Below, in pieces: positions 34,066 to 36,373 of a stretch of DNA of 36,373 bases. Source of the stretch: Caldilineaceae bacterium (GTDB lineage: Bacteria > Chloroflexota > Anaerolineae > Caldilineales > Caldilineaceae); NCBI GenBank assembly GCA_020433455.1, contig JAGRCP010000056.1, positions 1 to 36,373 on the forward strand, given 5' to 3'. The notes below the pieces were generated by a model. That model was not told the DNA's origin. It was given only the letters and a program-made list of their open reading frames with translations, and made no database searches. The first letter of the stretch is position 1; every line of letters begins with the position of its first letter. Both the position numbers and the translations under genes were made by a program.

Positions 34066-35871
34066 ATGGCTGAGTTTGTGATGAATGAACCGCACAACGT
34101 CCTCATCGGCGGGATGCCCAAGATCGGCATCCGCCCCACCATTGACGGGCGCCTGGGCGGCGTGCGCGAATCCCTGGAAGAGCAGACCATGGCCATGGCC
34201 CAGGCCACGGCCCATCTGCTGAGCGAGAAGCTGCGCCACTACAACGGCCTGCCCGTGGAGTGCGTCATTGCCGACAGCACCATCGGCGGCGTGGCCGAAG
34301 CCGCGGCCTGCGCCGAGAAGTTCCGCCGGGAAGGCGTAGGCGTCTCCATCACCGTAACGCCCTGCTGGTGCTACGGCTCGGAGACCATGGACATGGACCC
34401 CCACCTGCCCAAGGCGGTCTGGGGCTTCAACGGCACCGAGCGCCCCGGCGCGGTCTATCTGGCCGCGGTCTCAGCCGCACACAACCAGAAGGGGCTGCCC
34501 GTCTTCAACATTTACGGGCGGGACGTCCAGGATTCAGATGATCGCACCATTCCCGCCGACGTGGAGGAAAAGCTGCTCCAGTTTGCCAAGGCCGGGCTGG
34601 CCGTAGCCACCATGCGCGGCAAGTCCTACCTGAGCATGGGCGGCACCTCCATGGGCATCGGCGGCTCGATTGTGGACCAGGCCTTCTTCCAGGATTACCT
34701 GGGCATGCGCGTGGAAGTGGTGGACATGGTGGAGTTCGTGCGCCGCATGGAGCGGGGCATCTACGATCCGGAAGAATATGCCCGGGCCCTGGCGTGGGTG
34801 AAAGAGAATTGCCATGAAGGCAAGGACTACAACGCACCTGATCAGCAGATGAGCCGGGCGGAGCTGGACGAAGTCTGGGAGACGGTGGTCAAGATGGCCC
34901 TCATCGCCCGGGACCTCATGATCGGCAACCCCAGGCTGGCCGATCTGGGTTACGGCGAGGAGGCCCATGGCCACAACGCGCTGGCCGCGGGCTTCCAGGG
35001 CCAACGCCAGTGGACGGACCACCTGCCCAATGGCGACTTCCTGGAGGCCATTCTCACCAGCTCCTTCGACTGGAACGGCATTCGCCCGCCCTTCATGGTG
35101 GCCACGGAGAACGACGCGCTCAACGGCGTCTCCATGCTCCTGGGCAACCTTCTCACCGACGCGGCCCAGATCTTCGCCGACGTGCGCACCTACTGGAGCG
35201 CGGATGCGGTGGAGCGGGTTACGGGCTACCGGCCGGAAGGCCGGGCCGCGGAGGGCTTCCTCCATCTCATCAACTCGGGTCCCGCCACCCTGGACGGCAC
35301 GGGCCGCCAGAGCCGGGACGGCAAACCGGTCATGAAGCCCTTCTGGGAGATCTCCTCCGATGAAGCGCAGGCCTGCCTGGACGCCACCACCTGGCACCCC
35401 GGCAGCCTGGGATACTTCCGGGGCGGCGGCTGGTCTACCCGCTTTACCACCCGGGGCGACATGCCCGTGACCATGTGCCGCCTCAACCTGATCAAAGGGC
35501 TGGGGCCGGCTATGCAGATCGCCGAAGGCTGGACCATCGAGCTGCCCGACAATGTTCACGAAACGCTGAACGAGCGTACGGATCCCACGTGGCCCACCAC
35601 CTGGTTTGTTCCCCGCACCACAGGCAGCGGCCCCTTCCGGGACGTCTACAGCGTGATGAACAACTGGGGCTCCAACCATGGCGCCATCAGCTACGGCCAC
35701 ATCGGCAGCCGGCTCATGACCCTGTGCGCTATGTTGCGCATTCCCGTCTACATGCACAACGTGCCTGAGGCGAGCATCTTCCGTCCCAGCGCGTGGACCG
35801 CATTCGGCGCCAACGAGCCCATGGGCGCGGATTTTCGGGCGTGCGCGAACTACGGGGCGTTGTACGGGTAA
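34066..35871 (+). CDS. fucI: L-fucose isomerase
   Basis: It interconverts L-fucose and L-fuculose (also D-arabinose and D-ribulose) with Mn2+. The 601-residue protein matches the E. coli enzyme closely along its length as I recall it: [100 protein letters not shown]. Likely metal ligands are E348 (VATEND), D372 (FADVRTYW) and H538 (WGSNHGA). AGGAGAAG lies before the ATG. It is the last gene of the operon, ended by a strong terminator. No fuculokinase or aldolase gene is present in the window. A degraded second copy of its C-terminus lies 3' of the terminator. Confidence 0.97.
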   Translation: MAEFVMNEPHNVLIGGMPKIGIRPTIDGRLGGVRESLEEQTMAMAQATAHLLSEKLRHYNGLPVECVIADSTIGGVAEAAACAEKFRREGVGVSITVTPCWCYGSETMDMDPHLPKAVWGFNGTERPGAVYLAAVSAAHNQKGLPVFNIYGRDVQDSDDRTIPADVEEKLLQFAKAGLAVATMRGKSYLSMGGTSMGIGGSIVDQAFFQDYLGMRVEVVDMVEFVRRMERGIYDPEEYARALAWVKENCHEGKDYNAPDQQMSRAELDEVWETVVKMALIARDLMIGNPRLADLGYGEEAHGHNALAAGFQGQRQWTDHLPNGDFLEAILTSSFDWNGIRPPFMVATENDALNGVSMLLGNLLTDAAQIFADVRTYWSADAVERVTGYRPEGRAAEGFLHLINSGPATLDGTGRQSRDGKPVMKPFWEISSDEAQACLDATTWHPGSLGYFRGGGWSTRFTTRGDMPVTMCRLNLIKGLGPAMQIAEGWTIELPDNVHETLNERTDPTWPTTWFVPRTTGSGPFRDVYSVMNNWGSNHGAISYGHIGSRLMTLCAMLRIPVYMHNVPEASIFRPSAWTAFGANEPMGADFRACANYGALYG

Positions 35872-35892
35872 TGCGTACTACGTAATGCGTAA

Positions 35893-35930
35893 GGGGGCGA
35901 CCGGCAATCCGCCGGTCGCCCCCTTTTTTT
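35893..35930 (+). terminator. Rho-independent terminator of the fucose operon
   Basis: A perfect 13-bp GC stem (35893-35905 with 35911-35923) with a 5-base loop is followed by seven T. It lies 21 bases past the fucI stop and just after the word repeat TAATGCGTACTACGTAATGC at 35871-35890. Confidence 0.95.
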
Positions 35931-36003
35931 GTCGTTGCAGAAACGCTGGTATGCGGAGGAACCGCCGGAAGAGGCGGATCGCGAGTGATAACGCACATAT
36001 AAC

Positions 36004-36108
36004 GCACATAATGTGAGGATTTTCTATGCGGGTGCATGGGCCACGTTCGGCGTGACTGAGCCTATGGGGCTTCTGGGCGAATGCTAACTTATTGGACGTT
36101 GTATGGAA
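36004..36108 (+). pseudogene. Decayed C-terminal fragment of a second L-fucose isomerase gene
   Basis: Translated from 36004, the sequence reads AHNVRIFYAGAWATFGV then TEPMG. This aligns with residues 564-587 of the intact fucI ([20 protein letters not shown] then EPMG) with a short deletion. After that, small insertions and deletions shift the frame and an early TAA appears at about 36085, although DNA similarity continues to the end of the parental gene (GCGTTGTACGGG against ACGTTGTATGGA). No upstream part of the gene is present. It is a relic of a tandem copy or of a replaced neighbour, not an expressed gene. Confidence 0.8.
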
Positions 36109-36140
36109 GAGCGAGGTCTGAATAGAAGGTTGGACTAGCA

Positions 36141-36170
36141 TCTCGCCACTTGGCGGGGGCTCTTTTTTTT
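36141..36170 (+). terminator. Terminator-like hairpin after the fucI relic
   Basis: CTCGCC pairs with GGCGGG around ACTT, followed by GGCTC and eight T. It sits where a second fucI copy would need its terminator, which supports the relic reading. Confidence 0.6.
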
Positions 36171-36373
36171 GGATAAAATGGCCAATGGTTAGATTTGGGC
36201 GATTTGTCAGATATCACATATGTCTATAGAATAGACTTAAAAATGGGAGTGCATGTGTTTTGACCAATCAACTGCGGGCTGGCGGTGCCGAACTCCCAAA
36301 ATGGGCGAAATCAATGCGAATTCAATAAATTATTACATTGAATTTGTTAATTTATATTTTTAAAAAATAATAT
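36171..36373. other. AT-rich end of window, no gene seen
   Basis: Base composition falls sharply, and the last about 60 bases are nearly all A and T. No reading frame, ribosome site or repeat with a clear role is visible. It may be the upstream region of a gene beyond the window or a contig end. Confidence 0.4.

Noticed and set aside
34534-35757. 407-codon antisense frame over fucI
   Set aside because: Artefact of codon bias in fucI; no recognisable protein.

Overview
The window most likely comes from a member of the Chloroflexota, probably a filamentous Anaerolineae or Caldilineae type. This is inferred from protein style, not from a marker tree: long secreted DUF11, kelch and cadherin-like proteins, Thr/Pro '-PTATNT-' stalks, a serine/threonine-kinase-like membrane protein, a short 'LP' C-terminal tail on surface proteins, and GC-rich coding DNA with sugar ABC transport. 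There is no rRNA, tRNA, CRISPR array, transposase or phage gene.

Layout. (1) 1-2142, minus strand: housekeeping genes ruvA, efp and the 5' part of recA, the last with a candidate LexA box. (2) 2369-14631, minus strand: a cell-surface and signalling block. In transcription order it holds a membrane pseudokinase with a Thr/Pro stalk, a kelch+DUF11 secreted protein, a large cadherin-like+DUF11 secreted protein, an ECF sigma factor, and a single-pass FecR-like putative anti-sigma protein ending in about six cadherin/Ig-like domains. (3) 15182-22374, plus strand: nucleotide-sugar genes, namely an RfbF-type cytidylyltransferase, an SDR epimerase/dehydratase, two sugar C-methyltransferase-family proteins, UDP-glucose dehydrogenase and GalE. 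(4) 22378-25637, minus strand: LacI regulator 1, a zinc alcohol dehydrogenase and an aldo/keto reductase. (5) 25858-35871, plus strand: LacI regulator 2, a ribose/galactose-class sugar ABC transporter (binding lipoprotein, double ATPase, permease), a NYN+cold-shock-domain protein, a DUF4432 aldose-mutarotase-like protein, an AroE-like dehydrogenase and L-fucose isomerase, closed by a strong terminator. (6) 35931-36373: a decayed C-terminal fragment of a second fucI, a terminator-like hairpin, then a sharply AT-rich end.

How the parts work together. Block 2 looks like an envelope system in which surface-exposed adhesion or matrix domains are wired to an ECF sigma factor and a kinase-fold sensor that has lost key catalytic residues. 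Block 3 would supply activated, C-methylated or uronic sugars for surface glycans, but the dehydratase and glycosyltransferases must be elsewhere. Blocks 4 and 5 form a divergently transcribed 6-deoxyhexose/pentose (L-fucose-like) uptake and catabolism locus controlled by LacI regulators, with operator-like palindromes and direct repeats between the two arms. No kinase or aldolase to finish classical fucose catabolism is present.

The most interesting points are the pseudokinase/sigma/cadherin surface block, the shared C-terminal tail, EF-P with Arg at the modification site, the AroE-like enzyme with an altered substrate motif inside the sugar operon, the fucI relic, and two families of intergenic hairpins (low-complexity 'word' inverted repeats and a four-hairpin cluster).
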